Under the pieces are notes generated by a model that saw only the letters and a program-made list of their open reading frames with translations, was not told the DNA's origin and ran no database searches. Below, one piece after another: positions 8,223 to 17,026 of a DNA stretch of 64,000 bases. Position 1 is the first letter of the stretch; every line of letters begins with the position of its first letter. The stretch covers positions 1 through 64,000 of the forward strand of contig NZ_CANLKR010000015.1 in NCBI RefSeq assembly GCF_947491715.1. The letters run 5' to 3'. The stretch is from an uncultured Shewanella sp. (GTDB lineage: Bacteria; Pseudomonadota; Gammaproteobacteria; Enterobacterales; Shewanellaceae). Both the position numbers and the translations under genes were made by a program.

Positions 8223-11200
8223 TTATTGGTCTAACCAATCATCACCATCCCCCAAGGATAATAGTGTGGCATTGCCGCCAATGGCGGTAATATTATTGGT
8301 ACGCGTTTTCTCTGTGACGAATTGAGTGAGGTAATGTGGACCGCCAGCTTTTGGACCTGTGCCTGAAAGGCCTTGGCCGCCGAAAGGTTGTACTCCCACT
8401 ACTGCGCCAATTTGGTTGCGATTAATGTAGACATTACCCACATTGACGCGATCAGCCAAGGCGAGTGCATGGCCTTCATTTCGGCTATGGATCCCCAGTG
8501 TGAGTCCAAAACCTGTACTGTTGATGTCATTAATAATGTCATCGAGCTTATTGGCTGCAAAGCGTATGATATGCAAAATAGGGCCAAAATGTTCCTTGTT
8601 AAGGACTTTGATAGATTCAATTTCAACGGCTGTGGGTGAGACAAAATACCCCTTGTCACTTCCTTTTGGAAGAGGGACAGACTTTACTAACTTTCCAGTT
8701 TGCTTGATATGATCAATGTGGGCATTCAGATTGGCTTGCGCGGTTGCATCAATAACCGGTCCGACATCGGTTTTTAACAAACTAGGATCGCCAATGCAGA
8801 TCTCATCCATCGCGCCTTTCATCACATCGATGACACGATCGGCAATATCTTCTTGTAAATATAGCACTCTTAGCGCTGAGCAGCGTTGTCCTGCACTGGT
8901 AAAAGCGGAAGAAATAACATCATTAACCACTTGCTCAGGCTGTGACGTTGAGTCAACAACCATGGCATTTTGACCACCGGTTTCAGCAATAAGAGGAATG
9001 ATCGCCCCTTCACGGTTAGCCAGTGTGATATTGATCCGTTTGGCTGTTTGAGTCGAGCCAGTAAAACAAACCCCAGCAATACGCTCATCACGAGTAATAG
9101 CTGAGCCCACTGTTGCTCCTGTACCGGGGAGAAATTGCAATACATCGGCTGGGATCCCAGCTTGATGTGCAAGCTCTACAGCACGATAACCAATTAATGA
9201 CGTTTGTTCCGCGGGTTTGGCAATAACAGTATTACCTGCTGCCAGTGCAGCAGTAATTTGTCCTAAGAAAATGGCTAAAGGGAAGTTCCAAGGACTGATA
9301 CACACAAAGAGGCCTCGACCTTGTACAAAAAGCTCATTTAATTCTCCCGTTGGGCCATTAAGTTTTTGGGGATGGGTCATCATTTTAGTGGCTTGAATTG
9401 CATAATAGCGGCAAAAGTCGACGGCTTCTCTGACTTCATCAATACCATCTTGAATGCTTTTCCCTGCTTCTCGCGTGCATAAGGCAATGAGTTCACATCG
9501 GTTTTCTTCTAGTAAGTCAGCCAGTTTGTTGATGGTCTCAGCGCGGACAGCGACTGGTGTTTTTGACCAGCGATGAAAAGATTTGCTGGCACTGTCGAGC
9601 GCATTTTCTATGGCCGCTTCATCGGCAAAACAGATTTTCCCCACTATTAACTGAGTGTTGAATGGGCTGTTGACGCTTATGCTGTCGCCTTCTAACGCTT
9701 TACCGTCCACTAAAGGGGCACCAGACCATTGAGTGTGATTAAATTGATTGATGGCTTTAAGGAAAGGAATAGATTCTGAATCAATATTCAGGTTTAAACC
9801 TTTTGAATTTTGACGATTATCATCGAAAATATGTTGAGGCAATACAATGGCTTTGTTTGCAAACGTCGCATGTTTTTTAAGGTTAACTATCGGATGAGTG
9901 ATCAGCGAGTTAATGGGGGTTTTGGGATCAATTAACTTATGCACAAAAGAAGTGTTAGCGCCATTTTCTAATAGACGGCGCACTAAGTAAGGTAATAAAT
10001 CTTTATGGGCGCCAACGGGGGCATAAATTCGAACGCTGGTGGACTGCTTCTCGGCTAATAGCGTGTCATATAACTCTTCACCCATACCATGAAGACGTTG
10101 GAACTCATGTTTACGTTCCCCTGCCATATAGGCAATGCTGGCGACAGTTTGTGCATTGTGGCTGGCAAATTGTGGGTAAATGGCTCCTTGAGTTACCTCA
10201 GATAATAAATAGCGTGCGCAAGCCAGATACGATACATCGGTGCCAGCTTTGCGGGTAAATAATGGATAACCCGCTTCCCCTTTTTCTTGGGCCCACTTCA
10301 GCTCGCTATCCCAATAAGCCCCTTTGACGAGCCTCAAAGGGATCTCATCGCCTTGTTCTTTGGCTAAACGAGTGAGCCAGCATAAAACCGGTAAAGCTCG
10401 TTTAGAGTAGGCTTGCACAACAATACCCAGTAATCCCCAGCCTTTAGCGGCGGTTGATTGATAGAGCTTTTGGAATAGCTTTAAAGACAGCTCGAGTCGA
10501 TCGGCCTCTTCTGCATCAATTGAAATCCCAATGTTCAACTTTCTGGCTTGGGTGATAAGGGCACTGACAGTGTCAAATAGCTCGGTTAACACGCGGGCTT
10601 CTTTGGCAGCTTCATAGCGAGGATGCAATGCAGATAATTTAATGGAAATAGTCGGTCTAGGCGCATCATTCTCATTGTAGCGTTTAGCAGCTAAAGCATC
10701 GATAGCTTGACTATAATCTTGAAAATATTGCAGTGCATCTTTTTGCGTTAATGCGGCTTCCCCGAGCATATCATAGCTGTGGGTATAGCCCATTTTGCGT
10801 TTAGCTTCGCTGTTTTTTAAGGCTTCTTTAATGTTTCGGCCTAATACAAATTGTTTACCCATGATCTTCATTGCTGCGAGCATCGCTTGGCGGATCACAG
10901 GTTCACCCATGCGATTTACTAAGCGGTTGAGTAAGTGACTGGGTTGGCCGTCGGTGTTTTTATCCAGTTTGACGATTTTGCCTGTCAACATCAGCCCCCA
11001 AGTGGATGCATTGACTAAAACGGAATCACTTTGCCTTAGATGTTCATCCCATTGGGCACCAGATAACTTATCTTGAATGAGCGCATCGGCGGTGGCACTG
11101 TCTGGGATCCTAAGTAAGGCTTCTGCCAGACACATCAAAATAATGCCTTCTTGAGTCTCTAAGCTATATTGTTGTAGAAAAGCATCAATGCCTACTGTGA

Positions 11201-11414
11201 GTCCTTTTTTATCGTATTGACGGACTTGTTTTACTAAGTCTTCTGCGCGGTGATGAATGGTCTCTAAGGTGTCCTTTGATGTGGGCACTAAGGTGATAAG
11301 CTCAGATAAATAGGCTTCTTCATCGACGATGTAATTATCGCTAATTGCATTAAAGAGTTGATCAAGAGTTGCAGAGTCATAGAAACCGGAGAGAAGCTGA
11401 CTGGCTTTAAACAT
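8223..11414 (-). CDS. putA: Bifunctional proline dehydrogenase / P5C dehydrogenase
   Basis: This protein of about 1,063 residues converts proline to glutamate. The N-terminal flavin-dependent proline dehydrogenase carries RLVKGAYWDSE and FASHNAQTVA. The C-terminal NAD-dependent P5C dehydrogenase carries ISPWNFPLAIF, ETGGQNAM (catalytic Glu) and SAGQRCSALR (catalytic Cys). It lacks the N-terminal ribbon-helix-helix DNA-binding domain of the Escherichia coli protein (about 1,320 residues), so it cannot repress its own gene that way. The start at 11414 is preferred because GGAA lies 9 bp upstream; an alternative ATG is at 11429. A TTGTATACAA palindrome sits upstream. Confidence 0.95.
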   Translation of the reverse strand: MFKASQLLSGFYDSATLDQLFNAISDNYIVDEEAYLSELITLVPTSKDTLETIHHRAEDLVKQVRQYDKKGLTVGIDAFLQQYSLETQEGIILMCLAEALLRIPDSATADALIQDKLSGAQWDEHLRQSDSVLVNASTWGLMLTGKIVKLDKNTDGQPSHLLNRLVNRMGEPVIRQAMLAAMKIMGKQFVLGRNIKEALKNSEAKRKMGYTHSYDMLGEAALTQKDALQYFQDYSQAIDALAAKRYNENDAPRPTISIKLSALHPRYEAAKEARVLTELFDTVSALITQARKLNIGISIDAEEADRLELSLKLFQKLYQSTAAKGWGLLGIVVQAYSKRALPVLCWLTRLAKEQGDEIPLRLVKGAYWDSELKWAQEKGEAGYPLFTRKAGTDVSYLACARYLLSEVTQGAIYPQFASHNAQTVASIAYMAGERKHEFQRLHGMGEELYDTLLAEKQSTSVRIYAPVGAHKDLLPYLVRRLLENGANTSFVHKLIDPKTPINSLITHPIVNLKKHATFANKAIVLPQHIFDDNRQNSKGLNLNIDSESIPFLKAINQFNHTQWSGAPLVDGKALEGDSISVNSPFNTQLIVGKICFADEAAIENALDSASKSFHRWSKTPVAVRAETINKLADLLEENRCELIALCTREAGKSIQDGIDEVREAVDFCRYYAIQATKMMTHPQKLNGPTGELNELFVQGRGLFVCISPWNFPLAIFLGQITAALAAGNTVIAKPAEQTSLIGYRAVELAHQAGIPADVLQFLPGTGATVGSAITRDERIAGVCFTGSTQTAKRINITLANREGAIIPLIAETGGQNAMVVDSTSQPEQVVNDVISSAFTSAGQRCSALRVLYLQEDIADRVIDVMKGAMDEICIGDPSLLKTDVGPVIDATAQANLNAHIDHIKQTGKLVKSVPLPKGSDKGYFVSPTAVEIESIKVLNKEHFGPILHIIRFAANKLDDIINDINSTGFGLTLGIHSRNEGHALALADRVNVGNVYINRNQIGAVVGVQPFGGQGLSGTGPKAGGPHYLTQFVTEKTRTNNITAIGGNATLLSLGDGDDWLDQ

Positions 11415-11490
11415 AGTGAATAGTTCCATTTGTGTGCCCGCTTACCTGATAAAGCACCGCTTAAGTTGGATATGGGCTGGTTTTTGTATT

Positions 11491-11500
11491 TTGTATACAA
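11491..11500. promoter_or_regulatory. TTGTATACAA palindrome upstream of putA
   Basis: This perfect 10-bp palindrome lies 76 bp before the chosen putA start. The TTGT-AT-ACAA pattern resembles operators of GntR-family regulators. As this PutA has no DNA-binding domain, an external regulator would be expected. The link is inference. Confidence 0.35.
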
Positions 11501-11581
11501 TATATGATTATTTGATCGAGAGTATAACGATAAAATAATGTGAGGAACAAGCGCTAGTTTTGTTATTTTTTACTGGCAACA

Positions 11582-11612
11582 AAAAAGCCAATGCAAAGGG
11601 CATTGGCTTTTT
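11582..11612 (-). terminator. Terminator of the SH3-domain protein gene
   Basis: A 13-bp perfect stem AAAAAGCCAATGC / GCATTGGCTTTTT (11582-11594 with 11600-11612) has a 5-nt loop. Read on the minus strand, it follows the stop codon of the SH3 gene by about 35 bp and ends in T5. Confidence 0.85.
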
Positions 11613-11647
11613 GAATCATTGGAATATAAAAATGATTTACAATTTAT

Positions 11648-12235
11648 TTAAAACCTTGATTGGTATTTGTTTTTATTTCTGCGTCTTGGTCTTGGCATGT
11701 AAATTAGAATCATACCGACAAGTGCACCAATGCCCGCAATGATGCCGCCTTCTTTCCACATTTCAAAGCGCTCGTTGGCTTGAATATGATCCAACTTGGC
11801 GTTAGCTTCGTCTCTTTGATCCGTTGTGGTTTCAAGGATCGCTTTTAATTTAGCAACTTGCGCTTTGGCATCACTTAAATCTTGAGTATTGGTCTCATTT
11901 GAACTTAAAGACTGAGTCAGTTTGACTTTAGTGTCTTCCAATTCTTTTTGAAGTTTAGGGTATTTAAAACGTAAGCTTTCTTCTTTGGTCAGTAACTTAG
12001 TTTCAACCCAACCTTCACGCCCCTTAGGATCGATAATTTTGCTGTAGTCACCCTGTGTTTCAGAAAGAAAGGTGACACTTTGACCTGCTTCGACACTGCC
12101 AAGTATACGGTATTGGGTTCCGGGTCCACCGAGTAAATAGAGATAGACATCATCAGAGATATAGCGAGTTTGATTGGCCGCCAGTAAGCTTGGGGAGAGT
12201 AATAGTAACCCCACTAAAGTCAGGAGTCTTAACAC
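11648..12235 (-). CDS. YgiM-like membrane protein with SH3 domain and coiled coil
   Basis: This 195-residue protein corresponds to the TIGR04211 family, which includes E. coli YgiM. It has a signal peptide (cleavage near LLAA), a bacterial SH3 domain at about residues 22-85 (GPGTQYRILGSV and GREGWVETKLL), a coiled coil at about 90-155 and one membrane segment at about 163-181 followed by a very basic tail. The topology implies an SH3 domain in the periplasm anchored to the inner membrane. A cell-wall role is likely from the family, but the exact function is not established. It is monocistronic with its own terminator. Confidence 0.85.
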   Translation of the reverse strand: MLRLLTLVGLLLLSPSLLAANQTRYISDDVYLYLLGGPGTQYRILGSVEAGQSVTFLSETQGDYSKIIDPKGREGWVETKLLTKEESLRFKYPKLQKELEDTKVKLTQSLSSNETNTQDLSDAKAQVAKLKAILETTTDQRDEANAKLDHIQANERFEMWKEGGIIAGIGALVGMILIYMPRPRRRNKNKYQSRF

Positions 12236-12326
12236 TTCAGAATTCTCTTCAATTAAATATATGAGGACATGCTAGGGATTTAGCGCGCTGTTTGCAAGTG
12301 ATACTGCTAATTGTTAATGGTAAAAA

Positions 12327-12352
12327 AGAAGCCTGCTCATAAGCAGGCTTCT
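12327..12352 (-). terminator. Terminator of the PiT transporter gene
   Basis: An 11-bp stem AGAAGCCTGCT / AGCAGGCTTCT (12327-12337 with 12342-12352) has a 4-nt loop. On the minus strand it is followed by a T-rich tract, 39 bp beyond the transporter stop codon. Confidence 0.85.
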
Positions 12353-12390
12353 ATGCATTGAAGCTATTTCAATGATGTTATCTTATGGCG

Positions 12391-13659
12391 TTAACTAAAA
12401 ACACCTTTGATGGTAAAGAAGAAAATAATAGACAACCCAGCACCTGCGGGTAAGGTGATCACCCAAGAGACAACAATATTACGAACAACCCCAATATTAA
12501 TCGCCGCAATGCCGCGAGCCATACCGACACCTAGCACTGCACCCACTAAGGTTTGTGTGGTTGAAATCGGTAAACCTGTGCCTGATGCAATGACAACCGT
12601 TGAGGCGGCTGCAAGCTCTGCAGCAAAGCCTCGACTCGGGGTTAAATGGGTAATGTTAGAGCCAATGGTTTTCATGACGCGTTTACCAAAAATAGCCAGA
12701 CCCATGACGATACCGATGCCACCGAGTGGAAGGATCCACCAAACAAGAGGGGATTTACTGCCAATTTCGCCACCACTTTGTACCACAGAGACAACAGCAG
12801 CCAGTGGACCAATTGCATTAGCCACATCATTTGAACCATGAGCAAAGGCCATACAACAGGCTGTTACGACCATTAAAATGGCGAAGACTTTCTCAACATT
12901 ACCAAACTGTGTTTGGCGATCGGCCTTCGCATCCATTTTGAGGCGTTTAACGGCAATCATACCACCGATAACAACTAAGACCGATAGGCCAACAGCTAAG
13001 GCATACGCTTGGCCATTAGTGAAGTCTAAGCCCAAGTGCTTTAAGCCTTTTTTAATGGTAACCAGTGACATTACAAAGGCGGCTAATCCCATGTAATAGG
13101 GCACAAAACGTTTAGCATTACTCAATGGATCATCGGTATTGAAGATGAGTTTTTGTACACTTTGGAAAATAGCAAAAGCAATAAAACCAGAAATCGCAGG
13201 GGTGACAATCCAAGAGCCAACGATACCACCCACTTTACCCCATTCAACCGCATCGGGACTCACACCTACCGCAGCAAAACCAACAATGGCGCCAATGATA
13301 GAGTGTGTTGTCGATACCGGCCAGCCTAGCGCAGAGGCTAAGATTAACCAGATACCTGCAGCCAACAAGGACGCTATCATTCCGTAGACGAGTAATTCGG
13401 GCGCATTCACAAAATAGGCTGAATCGATAATCCCTTTACGTATCGTACTGGTGACTTCACCACCGGCAAGATATGCACCCGCAAATTCAAAAATCATCGC
13501 GATAATAATCGCTTGTTTAATGGTAATTGCTTTAGAGCCTACCGAAGTCCCCATTGCATTGGCGACGTCATTTGCGCCAATACCCCATGCCATTAAAAAC
13601 CCAAATGTAGCCGCGATGGCAATTAGCCACGGGCCATTGGTGATTAATACATCAACCAT
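12391..13659 (-). CDS. PiT-family inorganic phosphate transporter
   Basis: This 422-residue inner-membrane protein has the two inverted PiT signature repeats: GANDVANAMGTSVGS near residue 28 and AHGSNDVANAIGPLAA near residue 275. PiT proteins move metal-phosphate complexes with protons or sodium. The hydrophobic profile and length fit a ten- to twelve-segment transporter. It lies 24 bp downstream of a DUF47/PhoU-like gene on the same strand, the standard pit operon arrangement. A PhoB-like site lies upstream of the pair, although many PiT systems are considered low-affinity and constitutive. Confidence 0.93.
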   Translation of the reverse strand: MVDVLITNGPWLIAIAATFGFLMAWGIGANDVANAMGTSVGSKAITIKQAIIIAMIFEFAGAYLAGGEVTSTIRKGIIDSAYFVNAPELLVYGMIASLLAAGIWLILASALGWPVSTTHSIIGAIVGFAAVGVSPDAVEWGKVGGIVGSWIVTPAISGFIAFAIFQSVQKLIFNTDDPLSNAKRFVPYYMGLAAFVMSLVTIKKGLKHLGLDFTNGQAYALAVGLSVLVVIGGMIAVKRLKMDAKADRQTQFGNVEKVFAILMVVTACCMAFAHGSNDVANAIGPLAAVVSVVQSGGEIGSKSPLVWWILPLGGIGIVMGLAIFGKRVMKTIGSNITHLTPSRGFAAELAAASTVVIASGTGLPISTTQTLVGAVLGVGMARGIAAINIGVVRNIVVSWVITLPAGAGLSIIFFFTIKGVFS

Positions 13660-13683
13660 GTCACTGCCTTATTAATCTTATTG

Positions 13684-14364
13684 TTAGACGCGAGCTAGCA
13701 TTAGCTCTAAGCGAGAACCAACGCGTTCTGCGAGGTCGGCTAAATCACCTACCCATTCGATGATCTTATATAAAAACATCACATCAATTGGATTCATTTC
13801 ATTCTCGATGGCAAAAAGTTGGCGACGAATATTGATTTGTAAACTATCCGTATCCTCTTCAATGCTATCAAGCTTGCTGATCATTTTTTCTACTAAAGTC
13901 ACTTCGCGACCCCGAAAACCTGTTTCTAACAAGTCATCAAGTTCGTTAATGGCTTCTTTTGCCATCCCTACAGCGTCTAAACAACGAGTCAGGTAGGTTA
14001 AGAAAGGGGTTTGGATCTCAGTAGGAACAAGTAGTTCACGACCAATGACTCGGCCTGAGATATCTTTCGATTTATTTGCTATTTTATCTTGCTGGGTAAG
14101 CAGCTCCAGTAAATCAGTGCGCTCAACTGGCATAAATAAACCACCAGGCAGTTTCAAGCGGATCTCACGTTTTAGTGAATCAGCATCTCTTTCTGCTTGG
14201 CTAATTTTTTTGCGCAGCTTAACGGCACTATCCCAGTTTCCTGACATAGTGGCTTCGAAAAATGGGACAAGTAGGGATGAACAATCATATACTTTGTCGA
14301 TATGCTCTTGTAGAGGCTTTATGGGCGATTTTGCAAACACGCCTAAAATAGAGTTGACTGGCAT
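13684..14364 (-). CDS. DUF47 / PhoU-like regulator of PiT transport
   Basis: This 226-residue, mostly helical cytoplasmic protein is of the TIGR00153/DUF47 family, distantly related to PhoU. It opens with a segment containing GVFAKSPIKPLQEH and continues with conserved helices such as SQAERDADSLKREIR and GDLADLAERVGSRLELM. Members are almost always encoded next to PiT phosphate transporters and are thought to modulate them. Here it is the first gene of the pair, ending 24 bp before the transporter start. The name pit accessory protein is used in related genomes. Confidence 0.9.
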   Translation of the reverse strand: MPVNSILGVFAKSPIKPLQEHIDKVYDCSSLLVPFFEATMSGNWDSAVKLRKKISQAERDADSLKREIRLKLPGGLFMPVERTDLLELLTQQDKIANKSKDISGRVIGRELLVPTEIQTPFLTYLTRCLDAVGMAKEAINELDDLLETGFRGREVTLVEKMISKLDSIEEDTDSLQINIRRQLFAIENEMNPIDVMFLYKIIEWVGDLADLAERVGSRLELMLARV

Positions 14365-14540
14365 TGCCGTTTACCTATTTTTGGTTATTCCATTATTGGA
14401 AAAATCGGGCGCATGTTAACTCAAGCGCCAACGTATTAAAACTGTGTTTTTGTATAAATGGACCAGTTTTTATTTTAACGAGTTACTTCATAACTGTAAA
14501 TCGCATCCTACGGCGTTAATATTACAAAAATATTACACGA

Positions 14541-14558
14541 ATGAAGGCTTGATGACAG
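14541..14558 (-). promoter_or_regulatory. PhoB-box-like sequence upstream of DUF47-PiT
   Basis: Read on the minus strand, this is CTGTCATCAAGCCTTCAT: two 7-bp half-sites at 11-bp spacing. They match the known Pho box half-site CTGTCAT at 7/7 and 5/7 positions. It lies about 180 bp before the DUF47 gene and points toward it. This suggests phosphate-starvation control of the transporter. Confidence 0.45.
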
Positions 14559-14597
14559 TTTGATTAAAATTTCATGATGAGGCGTGTTAAAAGTTAT

Positions 14598-15692
14598 ATG
14601 GCAACGGAAATAGAATTGAAGTTACTGTTTCAGCAACAGAACAAAAAAAGCATTATTGAGCTGTTTAATCATTTAAATGATTGTGAGGCTAAGCCACTTG
14701 TGACACTCAAGAATAAATATTTTGACACGCCAGGGTTGCAATTACGCCACTGGGATATGGGGCTGAGGATCAGGCAAGTTGGTTCTAAAAGAGAACAAAC
14801 AATTAAGACGGCAGGCACTGTGGTGGGAGGGGTGCATAATCGACCCGAATTTAATGTGAATATTGAGCAAGATTTTCCGAATTTGGTTCTTTTTCCGTGT
14901 CATATCTGGCCAAGTAATGCACAAGTTTCATTCGTGAATAATGATTTACAATGTTTATTTAGTACCGATTTTCAAAGACTGTGCTGGCATATTAGCTGGA
15001 ATAATAGTCTTATTGAGGTGGCTTTAGACGTGGGTTCTATCTATATCGACGAACTGAATGAGTCCATTTGTGAGTTGGAGCTTGAGTTGATTTCAGGTAG
15101 CAGCGAGACACTCATCACGCTGGCAGAGTACCTGCTTACTAAGATCCCAATGCGCTTTGGGCAATCCAGCAAAGCTAAGCGAGGCTATGCTTTAGCCGCG
15201 AAAGCAGGCATTATTCGTGCTGAAAATCGCCAGCAATTGAGCGATACAGAAAAATTGGCGCACTTTAAAGAGCAAGTGAGCCTTATGATTAATCAGCAAG
15301 ATTCGGCTTCTTATCCTGTGAGAGTCCATGAATGCTTGACGGCAGGGTTAGCGAATTGGTTGGCGTTGGAAGAGGCTTTGGGTGAAGAAGAGATAAGTGA
15401 CTCTGTGAGTCGATATCAGCTTTTTCAACAGCATTTAAAATTGCTACAAATTGTATTTTCTTATATCCAAGGTCTTTCAGATGAGGGTAAAGCGATGTTT
15501 GAGCAGCTAATAGAAGCGATTGACGAAGTCTCATTTGATGATGAAAGGGAAGCCGAACAACAGCAAAATGAGACAAATGATCTGATTGTAAGCGCTAAAA
15601 TGGCGTCACTCTTCTCTCATACTGACTATGGTAATATTCAACTGATATTATTAAATAATATATTGAAGAGTGAAGATTTTTTAATGGCTTAA
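14598..15692 (+). CDS. CYTH-domain inorganic triphosphatase (YgiF-like)
   Basis: This 364-residue protein begins MATEIELKLLF, carrying the ExExK motif that coordinates the triphosphate and metal in CYTH enzymes. The CYTH domain spans about residues 1-200, with KYFDTPGLQLR, GLRIRQVG and SKAKRGYAL. E. coli YgiF is a triphosphatase with a C-terminal CHAD domain. Here the last 160 residues are helical and shorter than a full CHAD domain, so that domain appears reduced or diverged. ATG 14598 is preferred as it fits the family start; an upstream in-frame ATG is at 14574. The gene converges with the ion channel gene. Confidence 0.85.
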   Translation: MATEIELKLLFQQQNKKSIIELFNHLNDCEAKPLVTLKNKYFDTPGLQLRHWDMGLRIRQVGSKREQTIKTAGTVVGGVHNRPEFNVNIEQDFPNLVLFPCHIWPSNAQVSFVNNDLQCLFSTDFQRLCWHISWNNSLIEVALDVGSIYIDELNESICELELELISGSSETLITLAEYLLTKIPMRFGQSSKAKRGYALAAKAGIIRAENRQQLSDTEKLAHFKEQVSLMINQQDSASYPVRVHECLTAGLANWLALEEALGEEEISDSVSRYQLFQQHLKLLQIVFSYIQGLSDEGKAMFEQLIEAIDEVSFDDEREAEQQQNETNDLIVSAKMASLFSHTDYGNIQLILLNNILKSEDFLMA

Positions 15693-15708
15693 TGTTCAGC
15701 TGTTTAGA

Positions 15709-16548
15709 TTAAGGTTTTTCATTGGACTGGCTTTGGCTGAAATTTTGTTGCGCTATCATCTCTTTAAGTGCACTAATTTCGGCCAGTAATTTATTTTGAC
15801 TTTCTTCAACTCTTAGACAGTAGTCTTCAAAATCATTACGCATTTCATTTCCATAGGCTTCGAGTTGTTCATGATCGCCAGGCGCAATGAGAATGGAGGC
15901 CATATAACCTGAAATAACACCAAAAAAACTAACGCCACAAATAATGACGAGTGCGCCAATCACATGACCTAATGGCGTAATAGGAAAATAATCTCCATAA
16001 CCGACAGTTGAAATAGTCACAATCGCCCACCAAATAGCATCTTCTGCAGTAATAATATTGGCACCGGGTACACCATTTTCAACAATTAACATAAAAACAG
16101 AAGATAAAGTTAAAATAGTCACCATGGCAACGAGTAATCCGGCAAGGGTCGTTTGGTTTCGCTGTGTGACAAGCGGAACCAGTAAAGATCGGGTCATGCG
16201 AATTAAGCGGATCACTCTGAGAATTTGAAACAGCCTGGCAAAACGAAAGGCTTCCACTGCCGGAATGCTGGCAATGAGATCGATCCAATGATGTTTTAGG
16301 TAATTTTTTTTGTTGGATGATTTAAAAAAACCATAAAAGAAATGGGTCAAAAAAATAATGCAAATACTGGTGTCGATAATAAAGAGCAGATAGCGTGTTT
16401 CAGGATTGAGTTTGGCAAAAGCCAAGGTCAACACAACAATCACTGAGAGTAATGATAGTAACATCATTGCTAACAGCATTGGCGTTAAGGCTTCCGTTTT
16501 GTGGAGTATTCGACGCTCTGTTTCTTCCATGCAGCAAGTCCATTTCAA
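15709..16548 (-). CDS. Voltage-gated-type potassium channel
   Basis: This 279-residue inner-membrane protein has six membrane segments. The fourth is arginine-rich (FQILRVIRLIRMTRS), like a voltage sensor, and a pore loop contains the potassium selectivity filter TISTVGYGDY. The C-terminal 55 residues form a coiled coil, as in Kv-like bacterial channels, and could drive tetramer assembly. The first ATG at 16548 and one at 16530 are both possible, with no clear ribosome-binding site for either. Potassium selectivity is well supported; physiological role is unknown. Confidence 0.9.
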   Translation of the reverse strand: MKWTCCMEETERRILHKTEALTPMLLAMMLLSLLSVIVVLTLAFAKLNPETRYLLFIIDTSICIIFLTHFFYGFFKSSNKKNYLKHHWIDLIASIPAVEAFRFARLFQILRVIRLIRMTRSLLVPLVTQRNQTTLAGLLVAMVTILTLSSVFMLIVENGVPGANIITAEDAIWWAIVTISTVGYGDYFPITPLGHVIGALVIICGVSFFGVISGYMASILIAPGDHEQLEAYGNEMRNDFEDYCLRVEESQNKLLAEISALKEMIAQQNFSQSQSNEKP

Positions 16549-16630
16549 GTTTGCAGGGCTTCAGTATAAGCTGCAAGCTTAACGGATGTAAAACTTTTGA
16601 AAGCGGTGAGATATTGTTGATGAAAAAGGC

Positions 16631-16954
16631 TTATTCTTCATCAACAAATTTTACTAAATCATTGAGAACTTGCTTTTTAATTTCTAATTGAGCGTCGATA
16701 GGTAGCTGATATTTTTCTGCCAGTAATGCATAATCTTCGCTGCTTAATGAGACGGTCAGTCTAGGACGTTTGGGGCGCTTTGTGACACTGAGGCCTAAAA
16801 TATCTCTAATTTGATCAGAAGGACTGACACCAGCATCTAGAGCCGCCTTACGAATACTGTACTGAAATTTTTCATCGAGATCGAAAGCCACTTGAGTCGC
16901 TTTTGCCGCTTTTTGGTTTTGTTGCCAGTGGGGCGGTAATGATGGTTTACTCAT
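16631..16954 (-). CDS. Ribbon-helix-helix-like protein
   Basis: This 107-residue basic protein has two consecutive segments that look like ribbon-helix-helix units. Each has a short strand with alternating hydrophobic residues (QVAFDLD; RLTVSLS), then a helix, a turn and a second helix (first unit about residues 22-54, second about 63-103). A basic linker, TKRPKRPR, joins them. This pattern suggests a small DNA-binding protein, but it is not a family I can name. It lies 72 bp downstream of the DUF2491 gene on the same strand and may be the last gene of that operon. It is therefore a candidate for the protein that binds the palindromes upstream of both yjf-type units (inference). Confidence 0.6.
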   Translation of the reverse strand: MSKPSLPPHWQQNQKAAKATQVAFDLDEKFQYSIRKAALDAGVSPSDQIRDILGLSVTKRPKRPRLTVSLSSEDYALLAEKYQLPIDAQLEIKKQVLNDLVKFVDEE

Positions 16955-17026
16955 GGCATTATCATCTTGTCATATCAATAAAGCCATCAAACCCAGTTAA
17001 CGTCGAACTTGGCTTGATGGAATAGG

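Noticed and set aside
8373..8973. Plus-strand frames opposite putA
   Set aside because: They lie fully inside the conserved P5C dehydrogenase domain on the other strand and have no independent support.
12407..13675. Several long plus-strand frames opposite the PiT gene
   Set aside because: They mirror the strong codon pattern of the real transporter gene. The translations are rich in Pro, Thr and Ala, without domain signs.
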